Assembly: GCF_001418135.1 (NCBI RefSeq)
Contig: NZ_LIPQ01000075.1
Location: forward strand, 1-49,345
From: Streptomyces aureus
GTDB taxonomy: Bacteria; Actinomycetota; Actinomycetes; Streptomycetales; Streptomycetaceae
Length of the DNA: 49,345 nt
Direction: 5' to 3'
The notes beneath the pieces were generated by a model. The model was not told where the DNA came from, ran no database searches, and was given only the letters and a program-made list of their open reading frames with translations. How positions within the stretch are numbered: position 1 is the stretch's first letter; the number at the start of each line of letters is the position of its first letter. This document shows, piece after piece, positions 31,396 to 39,925 of this stretch. The translations under genes and the position numbers were made by a program.

Positions 31396-32385
31396 ATGTT
31401 GCCCGAGAGATCGTTCCGCAGTGAAGAATTGGCACCCGGTGACCGATTCGACTGTTTCGCGGCCCTCATGGCCGAGACGCACGCACCGATGGAAATGGAA
31501 AGCGACTATGCCACTGAATTCCAAGTGAACCAGCGCGTCATTTCTCTGGGGGAGGTGGCGGTCTACCCAGCGGAATGCCAGCCCCTTGTCTTCCGTCGCA
31601 CTGCGAAGCTCATCCGGAAGGCTGATCCCGAGGCGTACCACCTTTCCCTCATCCAGCGCGGGGAAGGACACGTCACCCTCGGCAAAGAGACCCGTACGCA
31701 CCGCGCGTACGACCTGCACACCAGCGACACTTCCAGGGTCTGGGAGATCCAAACCGGCCGTGAGCCCCTCCGCTTCATCGGCGTGGAGATACCCAAGGCG
31801 GTGCTGCCCCTGCCCGCGCGGGAAGCCGACCGCGTGATCGGTGGGAGGTTGTCGGCACGAGAGGGGACGGGGGCGCTGCTGGCGCAGTTCCTGACCCGGA
31901 TGGTGGCGGACAGCAGGTCGTACCGGCCATCTGAGGCACCCCGGTTACGGACCGTACTGGCCGATCTGGTCGCCGCGGTCTTCGCCGGTGCCCTCGACGC
32001 AGAGCGCAGTCTGCCGTACGAGACGCACCGGCGGACACTGGCTCTCAGCATCAGGACCTTCATCCGGGAGAACTCCGACGACTCCCGGCTGGATGTCCCC
32101 TCGATTGCCGCCGCGCACCACATCTCGGTCAGCTACCTCCACCGGCTGTTCCAGCAGGAGGGGGACGGCACCACGGTGGGGAGGGCCCTGCTGCGTCAGC
32201 GCCTGGAGCACGCGCGTCGTGACCTGCTCGACCCGCTGCTGCGGGAAATGCCCGTGCACGTGATCGCCGCACGCCGTGGCTTCAGCCACGCGGCTGCCTT
32301 CAGCCGCGCATTCCGCGACGCCTACGCGATGACCCCCACCGCCTACCGCCAGACGACGCCCACGACCACCGGGGGCGGCGAGTAG
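31396..32385 (+). CDS. AraC-family transcriptional regulator
   Basis: ATG 31396 starts a 329-residue protein. Residues about 10-190 form an AraC_binding_2-type sensory domain (RFDCFAALMAETHAPMEMES, YHLSLIQRGEGHVTLGKET). The C-terminal 100 residues are the double helix-turn-helix: LDVPSIAAAHHISVSYLHRL with FQQEGDGTTVGRALLRQRLE, then VIAARRGFSHAAAFSRAFRD followed by MTPTAYRQ. It is the gene immediately upstream of a secreted protein and an ABC transporter, all on the + strand, so it is the likely regulator of that set. The inducer is unknown. Confidence 0.92.
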   Translation: MLPERSFRSEELAPGDRFDCFAALMAETHAPMEMESDYATEFQVNQRVISLGEVAVYPAECQPLVFRRTAKLIRKADPEAYHLSLIQRGEGHVTLGKETRTHRAYDLHTSDTSRVWEIQTGREPLRFIGVEIPKAVLPLPAREADRVIGGRLSAREGTGALLAQFLTRMVADSRSYRPSEAPRLRTVLADLVAAVFAGALDAERSLPYETHRRTLALSIRTFIRENSDDSRLDVPSIAAAHHISVSYLHRLFQQEGDGTTVGRALLRQRLEHARRDLLDPLLREMPVHVIAARRGFSHAAAFSRAFRDAYAMTPTAYRQTTPTTTGGGE

Positions 32386-32517
32386 ACGGATCGTCAAGGC
32401 ACTGTCGACTCCTGGCCAACGACTCGGCCGGCTCCGCTTCACAGAATGATTCACGTTCGAGCGGGGCCCGCCGAGTCCGGTATGGATCCCTGTGTCAGTC
32501 AAGGAAATGGAGCTCCC

Positions 32518-32886
32518 ATGAAGATGGGCATGCGTCGTGCCGCTGTTGGTCTCTTCGCTCTCGCGGCGATCGCCGGTTCGTCCCCGGCCTTCGCCTGGTC
32601 GCAGACGCACTACGGGGCCAAGGCGTGGACCGAACAGTCCGACACGGTCATGAACATCCGCGACCTGGAGGCGGACGGCAACTCCGTGAAGGCCGAGTAC
32701 TACCGCAACGCCCACCCGGCCGACAAGCTCACGCTGTGGAACAAGGCCGGCGCTGAGGGCCCGGCCGACAACGACGGCAACCCGGGCACGGTGGAGAGCG
32801 GCAAGCACTCCACCATCTTCCGCGGCCAGGCCTGCGAGGTCCGCAACAACCTGCCCGACCTCTGCGGCGGTATGGAGTCCTTCTGA
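32518..32886 (+). CDS. Small secreted protein of unknown family
   Basis: The 122-residue precursor has a Sec signal peptide: basic MKMGMRR, hydrophobic core AAVGLFALAAIAGSSPAF, and a probable signal peptidase I site after AFA (about residue 26). The mature 96-residue protein is tryptophan- and aspartate/asparagine-rich and contains two cysteines (about 108 and 116) that may form a disulphide. GGAG lies 8 nt before the ATG. It stands between an AraC regulator and an ABC exporter-like pair, as bacteriocin-like or envelope-stress proteins often do, but it does not match lactococcin-972-type sequences that I know. Function unknown. Confidence 0.75.
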   Translation: MKMGMRRAAVGLFALAAIAGSSPAFAWSQTHYGAKAWTEQSDTVMNIRDLEADGNSVKAEYYRNAHPADKLTLWNKAGAEGPADNDGNPGTVESGKHSTIFRGQACEVRNNLPDLCGGMESF

Positions 32887-33055
32887 GCCGGCCGCCCTGC
32901 GGCCCCGTGAACGCCCGTGCCCTACCGGGGCGTCACCCCGCAGGACCTGACAACCGCTCGTCGCGCGCCGGGAGGCGACCTCTCTCACAGGCCGCCTCCC
33001 GGCGCCGACGTGCAGTGTATGCAGCCGCCATCGAGAAGAACGGGGAGACCGCGCA

Positions 33056-33844
33056 GTGCAAGGCCAAGACGACCCACCGGTACTCGACATCCAGAGGCTG
33101 ACCTGCCACGTGCCAGGCCGGACGCTCTTCGAGGACGTCACCCTGAGCATCGGGGCAGGTGAGTCCGTGGCTGTCACCGGACCAAGCGGCAGCGGCAAGA
33201 GCACGCTCCTGATGAGCATCCTCGGCCTCATCCGCCCGGCCGAGGGCACCGTACGAGTCGCGGGCGCCGACCTCGGCGCGATGTCCTCACGTGCGCTCGC
33301 CCGGCACCGGCGCCGCAACATGGGCATGGTCTTCCAGTTCGGTGAACTCCTCCCCGAACTATCCCCGTTGGAGAACGTGGCACTGGCCGGCCTGCTCGGC
33401 GGCATGCGGCCCAAGGAGGCCGACCGCCGCGCGACGGATCTGCTGGGCGAGCTCGGCGTCCACCCGGTGGACGGACCCGTGGACACCTTGTCCGGCGGCG
33501 AGCGCCAGCGCACCGCGGTCGCCCGCGCTCTGATGAACGAACCGGCACTGCTGCTGGCCGACGAACCCACCGGCTCGCTCGACCCCGCCCACCGCCACGC
33601 CGTCACAGAACTCCTCCACACCCTCCCCGCCACCCGAGGGTGCGCCCTGCTGCTCGTCACCCACGACGAGGCAGTAGCCCGGCGCGCCGACCGGCGCGTC
33701 ACCCTCGATGCCGGGCGCCTGGTGCCGCAAGACGCCACCGCCACACCGCAACCACCCGACACCTCCACCGGCCGACAACGCACCGCTCCGCTCAACTGGC
33801 TGCCCGGCGCTCGCTCCACCTCCCGTTCCAGGGCCCGCTCATGA
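33056..33844 (+). CDS. ABC transporter ATP-binding protein (LolD/MacB type)
   Basis: GTG 33056 gives 262 residues. Motifs: Walker A GPSGSGKSTLL (about residue 42), Q-loop MGMVFQFGELLPELS, signature LSGGERQRTAVARAL (about 145), Walker B LLLADEPTGSLD and the H-loop LLLVTHDEAVARRADR. The sequence type is that of transporters with FtsX-like permeases, which use ATP for mechanical work on the envelope or on small peptides rather than import. Its stop overlaps the permease ATG (ATGA). The C-terminal 40 residues after GRLVPQD are low-complexity. Confidence 0.93.
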   Translation: MQGQDDPPVLDIQRLTCHVPGRTLFEDVTLSIGAGESVAVTGPSGSGKSTLLMSILGLIRPAEGTVRVAGADLGAMSSRALARHRRRNMGMVFQFGELLPELSPLENVALAGLLGGMRPKEADRRATDLLGELGVHPVDGPVDTLSGGERQRTAVARALMNEPALLLADEPTGSLDPAHRHAVTELLHTLPATRGCALLLVTHDEAVARRADRRVTLDAGRLVPQDATATPQPPDTSTGRQRTAPLNWLPGARSTSRSRARS

Positions 33845-36021
33845 CCACAGGCAGGCTCGCGTCGCAGCTGTGGAGGATCGGTGCGTCGACCGCACACCGT
33901 GCGGAAGCCGGCCGCATCCGCTCCTGGGCCCTGGCCCTGGCCACTGCCCTGCTCACCCTCGCCGTCGGCGGGCTGGCGGTCACCGACGCCTCCTTCGACG
34001 GCCGCACACAACGCACTCTGGAACGCTCTCCCCGTCTGACCGCGGCCTACCCCGACGAGCCGGTGCGAGCCCTGTGGAGATGGGATCCCGCCGAGGCCGA
34101 CGGCCTGGCCTACGACGTCATCCACCTCGAGCCGCTCATGGACCGGCTGACGCCCCCACCCGGCCTGCCACGCTGGCCCCTGCCCGGTGAATCCTTCGTA
34201 TCCCGGGCACTGCTCGACGCCTCCGGCGAAGACGCGGTGGCCGCGCAGTACGGCCGCCTCGCCGGTGTGATCGAGCCCGCCGGTCTGGAAGCCCCCGGCG
34301 AGTTCCTGGTCTACACCCGGCCCACCGCAGCCATGCTGGACCGCTCTGTGATGCAAGGAATCAGCGGCTTCGGCGAGACGACCGGTACCGGCGTCCTGGG
34401 CGAGCACCTGCACTACTTCGGGAAGGCCGAGTTCCTCGCCGCCTACGCCGGGTTCGTGCTCCTGCCCGTGGCCCTGCTCGTCGCCATTGCCGTCCGCACG
34501 GGAGCCACTGCCCGGGACCGCAGGACCATGCTGCTCGCGGCACTCGGCAGCAGTCGGTTCGCGCGTGCCTGCTGCACAGCCGGCGAGGCGGCCCGACCGG
34601 TTGCACTGGGCGCGGCCGCAGGAGCGGTCGCCACGCTGCCCGCCCTCATCATCGACGTCCCCCTCCCTTCCACCACATTCATCCTGGCCGCCCGGGACGT
34701 ACGTGCGGCAGCCCCGCTGCTGGCAGGCATCCTGGTAGCCGTCCCGGCCGCCATCCTCCTCGTGACTGCCCTCGCGCAACCGCGCCGCCGCGCGCGGGCC
34801 ACCCGCCCGACGGCAGTCCGCACCCGCAGAGCCACCTGGAGCCTGTGGCTGTTCCCCATCGCGCTGCTCTTCACGGTCCGGGTCGTCGACCTAGCGCCTC
34901 CCGACACAGTCGTGGTCCTTTACGCCACCGGGTACCTGCTCGTCCTGGTCACCCTCCCCAGCGCCATCGGCACGTGCGTCAGCCTGCTGGGACCGCATCT
35001 CGCGACCCTCGGCTACCGCAGGGGCGCCGCCGGCCTGCTACTCGCCGGGCGGCGGATGGCGGCGGCGCCCCACACGGTCACTCGCCTGGTCGCCGCCCTC
35101 GTCATCGCCATCGGCATCGCCGTTCAGATCCAGGTGTGGACGGCGTCCCTGACCGCGGCAGGCCAGGGAGCGGTCGACTCGCGCGAGCGGCTGGGCACCA
35201 GTGTGCTGCGGGTCGCCCCGTACGCAGAACCCGCCAAGGTGCAAGCGTTCCACGACGCGCTACCGCCGGAAGTGCACGCACTCGCGGTGCAGGTGCACGC
35301 AGAAGGCAAGGGCCAGGTTGAACTCGTCGGCGACTGTCCCGCGCTGCGCGAGCTGCGCATATCCTGCAACGAGCGTCCGCAGCCGATCAGCTTCGCAACA
35401 TCCGAGTCACGGCTGCGGGAGTACCTCGGCGGTGTCGGCGCAGCCGACGGCATGGAGGTCGTGGTGCGATCTGGCGACATCGCGCAGCTAGCTGCGGCGG
35501 CCGATGCCGGACGCGAGCTGGTTCTCTTCGGCACCGGCGGCCAGCAACTTCCGCTGGCCACGCTGAACGGGGTTGCCCACCGCCACCTCGCCATGACCGC
35601 CAGAGTCGACTACGTGCTCAACGGTGGCGGCCTGGGCAAACTGACCATCGCGGCGGGCTGGCTGCGTCTACTGTCCACGGCCGGCATCACCATCGTCTGT
35701 CTGAGCGCGGGCATCGGCGCGATAACGGACTTCCTGCGCTTCGGACGCGAACTCGCGCCACTGTCCGTGATAGCGCCCGGAAGGCGGCTCTACGGTGCGG
35801 TCGCGGGCTGGTCGCTCCTGCTCCCGGCAGCCCTGGCCTCGCTCGCCGGGGTCGGCTTGGCCTGGTGGCTGGCCGCGCCGGTCAGGAGCGTCGCCCCCAG
35901 CGACCCCCTGGGCCTGGCGTCCCTCACCTCGGGCGCGCTGGTGTGCGCCCTCGCGCTCACGGTGTGGGGGGCAGCCACGGCGCTACGGGCAGCAACCGGG
36001 TGGCGGCCGGGCGGCGACTGA
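33841..36021 (+). CDS. FtsX-like ABC transporter permease
   Basis: The 726-residue membrane protein is coupled to the ATPase. It has an N-terminal helix (about residues 27-47), a large extracytoplasmic region (about 55-195), a set of helices from about 200 to 440 (EFLAAYAGFVLLPVALLVAI and others), a second extracytoplasmic region (about 455-600) and further helices to the end. This duplicated layout, 10 helices with two outer domains, is the long FtsX/MacB-type permease. Substrate unknown; the adjacent secreted protein is a candidate for release or resistance. Confidence 0.85.
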   Translation: MTTGRLASQLWRIGASTAHRAEAGRIRSWALALATALLTLAVGGLAVTDASFDGRTQRTLERSPRLTAAYPDEPVRALWRWDPAEADGLAYDVIHLEPLMDRLTPPPGLPRWPLPGESFVSRALLDASGEDAVAAQYGRLAGVIEPAGLEAPGEFLVYTRPTAAMLDRSVMQGISGFGETTGTGVLGEHLHYFGKAEFLAAYAGFVLLPVALLVAIAVRTGATARDRRTMLLAALGSSRFARACCTAGEAARPVALGAAAGAVATLPALIIDVPLPSTTFILAARDVRAAAPLLAGILVAVPAAILLVTALAQPRRRARATRPTAVRTRRATWSLWLFPIALLFTVRVVDLAPPDTVVVLYATGYLLVLVTLPSAIGTCVSLLGPHLATLGYRRGAAGLLLAGRRMAAAPHTVTRLVAALVIAIGIAVQIQVWTASLTAAGQGAVDSRERLGTSVLRVAPYAEPAKVQAFHDALPPEVHALAVQVHAEGKGQVELVGDCPALRELRISCNERPQPISFATSESRLREYLGGVGAADGMEVVVRSGDIAQLAAAADAGRELVLFGTGGQQLPLATLNGVAHRHLAMTARVDYVLNGGGLGKLTIAAGWLRLLSTAGITIVCLSAGIGAITDFLRFGRELAPLSVIAPGRRLYGAVAGWSLLLPAALASLAGVGLAWWLAAPVRSVAPSDPLGLASLTSGALVCALALTVWGAATALRAATGWRPGGD

Positions 36022-36420
36022 ACCCCGCCACCGACCCGGGCGGTGATGTCCACCCACCGCAACGCGTCCGAGGGACTACGGTCGGCCGTGGCGACTTGAA
36101 GATCAGCTCGGCCGCCTCACCGGCCTGGCCGACTTCGACGCCGCCAGCTGCCCGGAAACCGAGGTAGCCACCGATCGCGACAAGGGCCCCCTTTGCTTGC
36201 CGCCGCTCAGTCAAAGGTGATGATGCGCCCCGGCGTCTTGGAATCGAAGGCTCAGGTGGGCTCCTGTCGCAGAACGTCGGAGGTTAGTGCGGCTGTTGGG
36301 CATGCGGCCGGGCCCCGATCCAAGACGGAGGTCCGCCAAGTCCGACCCGACCCGGGCACCCCATGCCCCGGGTCACGCTGAAGCGCTGCCCTGAGGTCCC
36401 CGACTGGTGAGGCCAGGCTC
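36022..36420. other. About 400 bp of degraded sequence
   Basis: No gene is supported. Short protein-like stretches occur but none is recognised. It leads into the ISL3 transposase fragment on the minus strand and is likely insertion-sequence debris. Confidence 0.35.
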
Positions 36421-36900
36421 CTACAGATACTCGGTGGCCGTCCCCGGCCGCCACCGGATCGGGCGACGCGGCTGGCGCCGGACACAGGGGAGTTTGGCCC
36501 GGCCGAACATCTGGCGCTTGATCATCTTGATGTGGTTGACCCGGCCTTCCACCGGACCGGAGTTCCAGCAGGTAGTCAAGCCCTGGACGACCGCGTCCCA
36601 GTCCTTCTCCAGGCCGGTGGCAAATGTGTGGAGTCCTGGCAGATCGTCGGCGCGGGTGGCAGTGACCCAGTCTTTGAGGTGCTGGCCGGAGCGGGTGGTG
36701 AGGATCTCGGCGAAGGTGCGGACGTGTCCATGGAGGGCGGTCGGTTCCGGGCACCGGGCGAGGACGGCGGTGAAGCGCTGGCCTTCTTCGTCGCCCAAGT
36801 GCTCAGGATGTCGCATCATCCACCCAGTCCTGTCGGACGCCCGGAGGTGCAGGCGCGACCACGCGGATGCGACGGCGGCGCCTCGCTCGCAGGTAGTCAC
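36421..36900 (-). pseudogene. ISL3-family transposase, C-terminal fragment
   Basis: A 159-residue frame contains LARCPEPTALHGHVRTFAEI, DDLPGLHTFATGLEKDWDAV and CWNSGPVEGRVNHIKMIKRQ followed by MFGRAKL, the C-terminal third of ISL3 transposases, including the last glutamate of the DDE triad. The N-terminal two thirds are missing, and the last 20 residues are out of frame compared with relatives. The same region of the intact enzyme at 45912 reads PWNSGVVEGHVNRIKMLKRQ. It is a dead remnant. Confidence 0.85.
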
Positions 36901-37092
36901 TGATCGTCTGGTAGCTGCCGCGGTAGCCGAGGTCTTGGAGCTCGGCCTGCAGCTGGATTGCGTTGGTGAATCCTTCTGCCGAGCGTTTATTCAGGTGAGG
37001 CTTGTGGGTGCGATCTCTCGGTTTTGTGACAGTGGGGTGAGAGACCGTGAGTTCTGGGTGTGTTGTTGCTGGTCAGGGGTTGTTCCCGCACC

Positions 37093-37383
37093 TACCTCCG
37101 TCCAGGCGTCCTCGTCGTCGATGAAGTGGGCTATCAGCCGCTGGAACGGGCTGAGGCGAACCTGGTGTTTCCGGTGATCTCAAAGCGCTACGAAAAGGGC
37201 TCGATCATCCTGACCTCGAACAAATCCTTCAGCGAATGGGGGCAGGTGTTCGGTGACGAAGTCCTCGCCACCGCCATCCTCGACCGGCTCCTGCACCACT
37301 GCGACGTCGTGTCTGTCAACGGTCCGAGTTACCGGCTGAAGAACCGGCTCGCTGCCATCGAGCGCGACACCAACGTCGCTTGA
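37093..37383 (+). pseudogene. istB: IstB-type ATPase fragment (IS21 family)
   Basis: The open frame shows GVLVVDEVGYQPLERAEANL (the Walker B part of IstB), then VISKRYEKGSIILTSNKSFS, EWGQVFGDEVLATAILDRLL and a C-terminal SYRLKNRLAAIERD. The N-terminal part with the Walker A motif is absent, as is the istA partner. Relatives have about 250 residues. It is the remnant of an IS21 helper gene, probably joined to other sequence near 37093. Confidence 0.88.
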
Positions 37384-38029
37384 TCAAACACCCAGCTCGA
37401 GCACTCAGGCCGCCCACGCCTCAGCACGCCAGCCCGCCATAATCCCACCCCTCAAGAGGAGAGGTTGGACGGCAGGCGGCGAACGTCTTTCCGGGGCGCC
37501 AACATGTCCCCTGACACCCGAGCAAGCGGTCCAGGCCGCGCTGGTCCATGCGCTGACGCTATCTCTCGTGAACATTCCGAGGCCCAGTGATCACCAACTG
37601 ACGCCCAAACCGGCAGACAAACGCTGCTGCTGAACATGAGCAAAGCCACCCTCACCGACGTGTTCCAGGACCGCCGCAACTACGTGTGGGACAACCGCTC
37701 CGACACCGCGACGCTGCGCGACGACCGCAACCGCGTCGTCGAGACCGAGTCCGGGGCCACCGCCACCACCGCCGCTGACCCCAACCGCCGGGGCCCCGTC
37801 TTCCACGCTCACAGTGGAAGGCGGGGCACCGGCACGTCATCGTCCGACACGGCAGAAGCCTGCGGGCGCGGGCTGGTCATGATCGGCAGGCCGCGGACCG
37901 CATCAGCACTCAGAGGCCATGGCAGAGGCGGACAACCGGAAAGAATCTGGTGAACGGACCCAACCCTTTCCCTCGCCTGACCCATATAGCTGTCAATGGT
38001 CCACCTGAGGGAGCGGAGGGGTAGCGACA
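37384..38029. other. About 650 bp with small gene-like remnants
   Basis: The frame from ATG 37636 begins MSKATLTDVFQDRRNYVWDN and continues RDDRNRVVETESG, which looks like real protein, but then degrades; it may be a fragment of an unknown gene. A block at 37868-37925 is homologous to 39786-39846 (same minus-strand ASEC end with TGA at 37903). No complete gene is supported. Confidence 0.4.
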
Positions 38030-38310
38030 TGATGGAAGCGGCGGCAGCGGTCCGGGGGGCGTTGAGGGGCATTCGCGGCCTGGGGGGTGCGTGGGTGTAC
38101 CTCACTGAGCGGGTCCGTGCCCGGACCGCTGTGGAGCTCGAACGCGAACGCAACAAGGCGAGCGTGGACCTGGTTACGCAGGTCAAGGACGGCATGGACT
38201 TCTTCGAGTCGGAACCGGGCGGGCGCACGAGGGTCATCCGCCGGACGTCGAGTCCGGCGCCGCTCGAGCCCAGCCGGCAGAGCCCCACGGCGGGGGAGAT
38301 CACTTCGTGA
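38030..38310 (+). CDS. Small protein, first gene of ECF sigma operon
   Basis: ATG 38030 (or 38033) gives about 93 residues. It is mainly helical: MEAAAAVRGALRGIRGLGGA, then ERVRARTAVELERERNKASV with a conserved-looking VDLVTQVKDGMDFFESEPGG. Its stop overlaps the sigma factor GTG start (GTGA), so the two are translationally coupled. The charge pattern suggests a soluble protein that could bind the membrane peripherally through the hydrophobic first half. No family recognised. Confidence 0.6.
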
Positions 38311-38828
38311 GCGACGAGGAGTTCGACGGCGAGGTTATCGCTCTCTTCGCCCTGCACGGTGATTCCATGCACCGCAGACTGTTGACATCCGGGGTCCCGG
38401 CGGACGAGGCCGAGACGATCTTGCAGGACGCGTTCCTCGCTGTCCGGCGCCAGTGGGCGCGGAGTCGTGATGAGCACCCCGAGGCCTACGCGCGCAAGGT
38501 CACCTGGTACCTGCGTCAGGCCTACTGGAAGACGGTCTACCAGGACAGGGAACTGGCCCAGAAGTTGGCGCGCGAGTACGAGGAGGCGAGAGTGTCGGCC
38601 GACGAGGAGGTGATCGCCTCCATCGTTGTCCACGAGGCACTGCAGATGCTGCCCGAACGTCAAGCCTCCGTCGTCAAGCTCCGCCACCTGCACCAGTTGA
38701 GCGTCGCAGAGGTCAGCACGACCCTGGGCATCGCGGAAGGCACCGTCAAACGCCACTGCCACGACGGACTGAGGGCGCTACGACGAGCGCTCGAGCAAGA
38801 GCCCGACGGGCGAGGAGGTGACCAGTGA
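38307..38828 (+). CDS. ECF-type RNA polymerase sigma factor
   Basis: The 173-residue protein has a region 2-like N-terminus (about residues 10-85: ILQDAFLAVRRQWARSRDEH, PEAYARKVTWYLRQAYWKTV) and a region 4 helix-turn-helix (about 105-160: LQMLPERQASVVKLRHLHQL with SVAEVSTTLGIAEGTVKRHC). It should direct RNA polymerase to a small set of promoters. GTG start and stop both overlap neighbouring genes by 4 nt, so all three are made together. The downstream membrane protein is a candidate anti-sigma factor. Confidence 0.85.
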   Translation: MSDEEFDGEVIALFALHGDSMHRRLLTSGVPADEAETILQDAFLAVRRQWARSRDEHPEAYARKVTWYLRQAYWKTVYQDRELAQKLAREYEEARVSADEEVIASIVVHEALQMLPERQASVVKLRHLHQLSVAEVSTTLGIAEGTVKRHCHDGLRALRRALEQEPDGRGGDQ

Positions 38829-39610
38829 CCATGGACGAAGCACAGGAGCGGAACACCGCTGGCGCCGAAACGCTGGAGCGGGAGAGGATCCGGCGCTTCG
38901 GGCTCGCCCTGGACAAGCTCGCCATCGACCCCGACGAAACAGCACGCATCGACATGCTGAACGACGTGGTGCACGACGCTGGGCTCCTCGCTCGTCCGGC
39001 CCTCGATGACGACCTCGGCGAGCCGGGTCCTGAAGAGCGTGAGAGGCTCACCGACGACACCAGCGGGGCGTCCTACACTGCGCCTCCGAGTTCCCCCGAG
39101 GAGCGCCTCACCCCCGAGATGGTGGCGCTGAGGAAAGAAGAGCTGAGGCACTACGAGCGGCGTGAGATGTGGGCCCGGGAGGACGAGAGGGAGCGCACAC
39201 GCCAGGGTTTCCAGGACCAGGCAGAGCATCGGGAAACGGAACTGGAGCTCCGTCGGTTGCAGTTGGCCGAGGTCGCCGTTCACAGATCGATCGAAGCCGG
39301 GGGTGTCACGCCGATCAGTCTGCGGCTGGGCAACTCCATCTCCGTAGACATCCCCTCCCCTCAGGTGGCAGCTGAGCCCCCGCACTCTCGGCGGCTCACC
39401 TGGATCGGCAACGAGACCGTCGCGCTCATCGTGGTCATCCTCAACACCCTGCTGGTACTGGCGGGAATGCTGACCGGATCCCCCCTCACGCTGGCGCTGG
39501 TGGCGAGCTTCATCCTCAACGGAACCGTGCTCACCCTCATGGGCGTCGTGCGCTCCCTGTGGAAGACCCGCCGGTCGCGCCTGCGGGACGCCGAACGAGC
39601 TGAACCGTAA
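38825..39610 (+). CDS. Membrane-anchored coiled-coil protein, candidate anti-sigma
   Basis: The 261-residue protein starts with soluble helices (about residues 1-90, with IDPDETARIDMLNDVVHDAG), continues with a highly charged coiled coil (about 95-160: EELRHYERREMWAREDERER) and ends with two membrane helices (about 200-245: ETVALIVVILNTLLVLAGML and LALVASFILNGTVLTLMGVV) and a basic tail. Both ends would be cytoplasmic. It has no zinc-binding anti-sigma (HxxxCxxC) motif, so it is not a standard ZAS protein. Coupling to the sigma gene suggests it holds the sigma factor at the membrane or senses envelope stress, which is inference. Confidence 0.65.
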   Translation: MTMDEAQERNTAGAETLERERIRRFGLALDKLAIDPDETARIDMLNDVVHDAGLLARPALDDDLGEPGPEERERLTDDTSGASYTAPPSSPEERLTPEMVALRKEELRHYERREMWAREDERERTRQGFQDQAEHRETELELRRLQLAEVAVHRSIEAGGVTPISLRLGNSISVDIPSPQVAAEPPHSRRLTWIGNETVALIVVILNTLLVLAGMLTGSPLTLALVASFILNGTVLTLMGVVRSLWKTRRSRLRDAERAEP

Positions 39611-39681
39611 GGGATACGGGGACGCGACACATCAGAGTCTCCATTGATGCGTGCGTAAGAGATTATGGCGTTCATGCCAGA

Positions 39682-39717
39682 CACCGGGGTCCGCTAATCG
39701 ATTAGCGGACCCCGGTG
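39682..39717. repeat. Perfect 36-bp palindrome
   Basis: CACCGGGGTCCGCTAATC followed by its exact reverse complement; the centre lies between 39699 and 39700. As RNA it would form an 18-bp stem with a minimal loop. It lies 72 bp after the stop of the sigma operon and 204 bp before the terminal-protein pseudogene. It could be a terminator, an operator, a recombination site or part of a replicon-end structure. Confidence 0.9.
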
Positions 39718-39825
39718 GTGCCCGGGCTGGCACTGTTGCGCGTGTCCCTCACGTCTCTCGGCCTGGCCCAGAGTGCCAGCGGATATGGGCGCGGGCTGGT
39801 CACGATCGGGAGGCTTCGGACGGCA

Positions 39826-39925
39826 TCAGCACTCAGAAGCCACGGCCGCGATACGCGCCGCGCGCTCCTGCAGGAGAAGCTTGGCGTTCGCCTGGGACTC
39901 TGCGCGATCCTGTCCGGCGCTCAGG
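39826..39925 (-). pseudogene. 3' fragment of an unidentified minus-strand gene (recurs twice)
   Basis: A minus-strand frame reads NEIANLSAGQDRAESQANAK, then LLLQERAARIAAVASEC and TGA at 39826. Third positions are strongly GC-rich in this frame, as expected of a real gene. Upstream it runs into the terminal-protein pseudogene, so its 5' part has been replaced. Related fragments occur at 29138-29225 (without stop) and 37868-37925. The family is not recognised. Confidence 0.5.

Noticed and set aside
32518..32886. Lactococcin-972-type bacteriocin
   Set aside because: Context (secreted protein plus ABC pair) fits, but the Gly/Tyr/Trp-rich pattern of that family is absent from the mature sequence.
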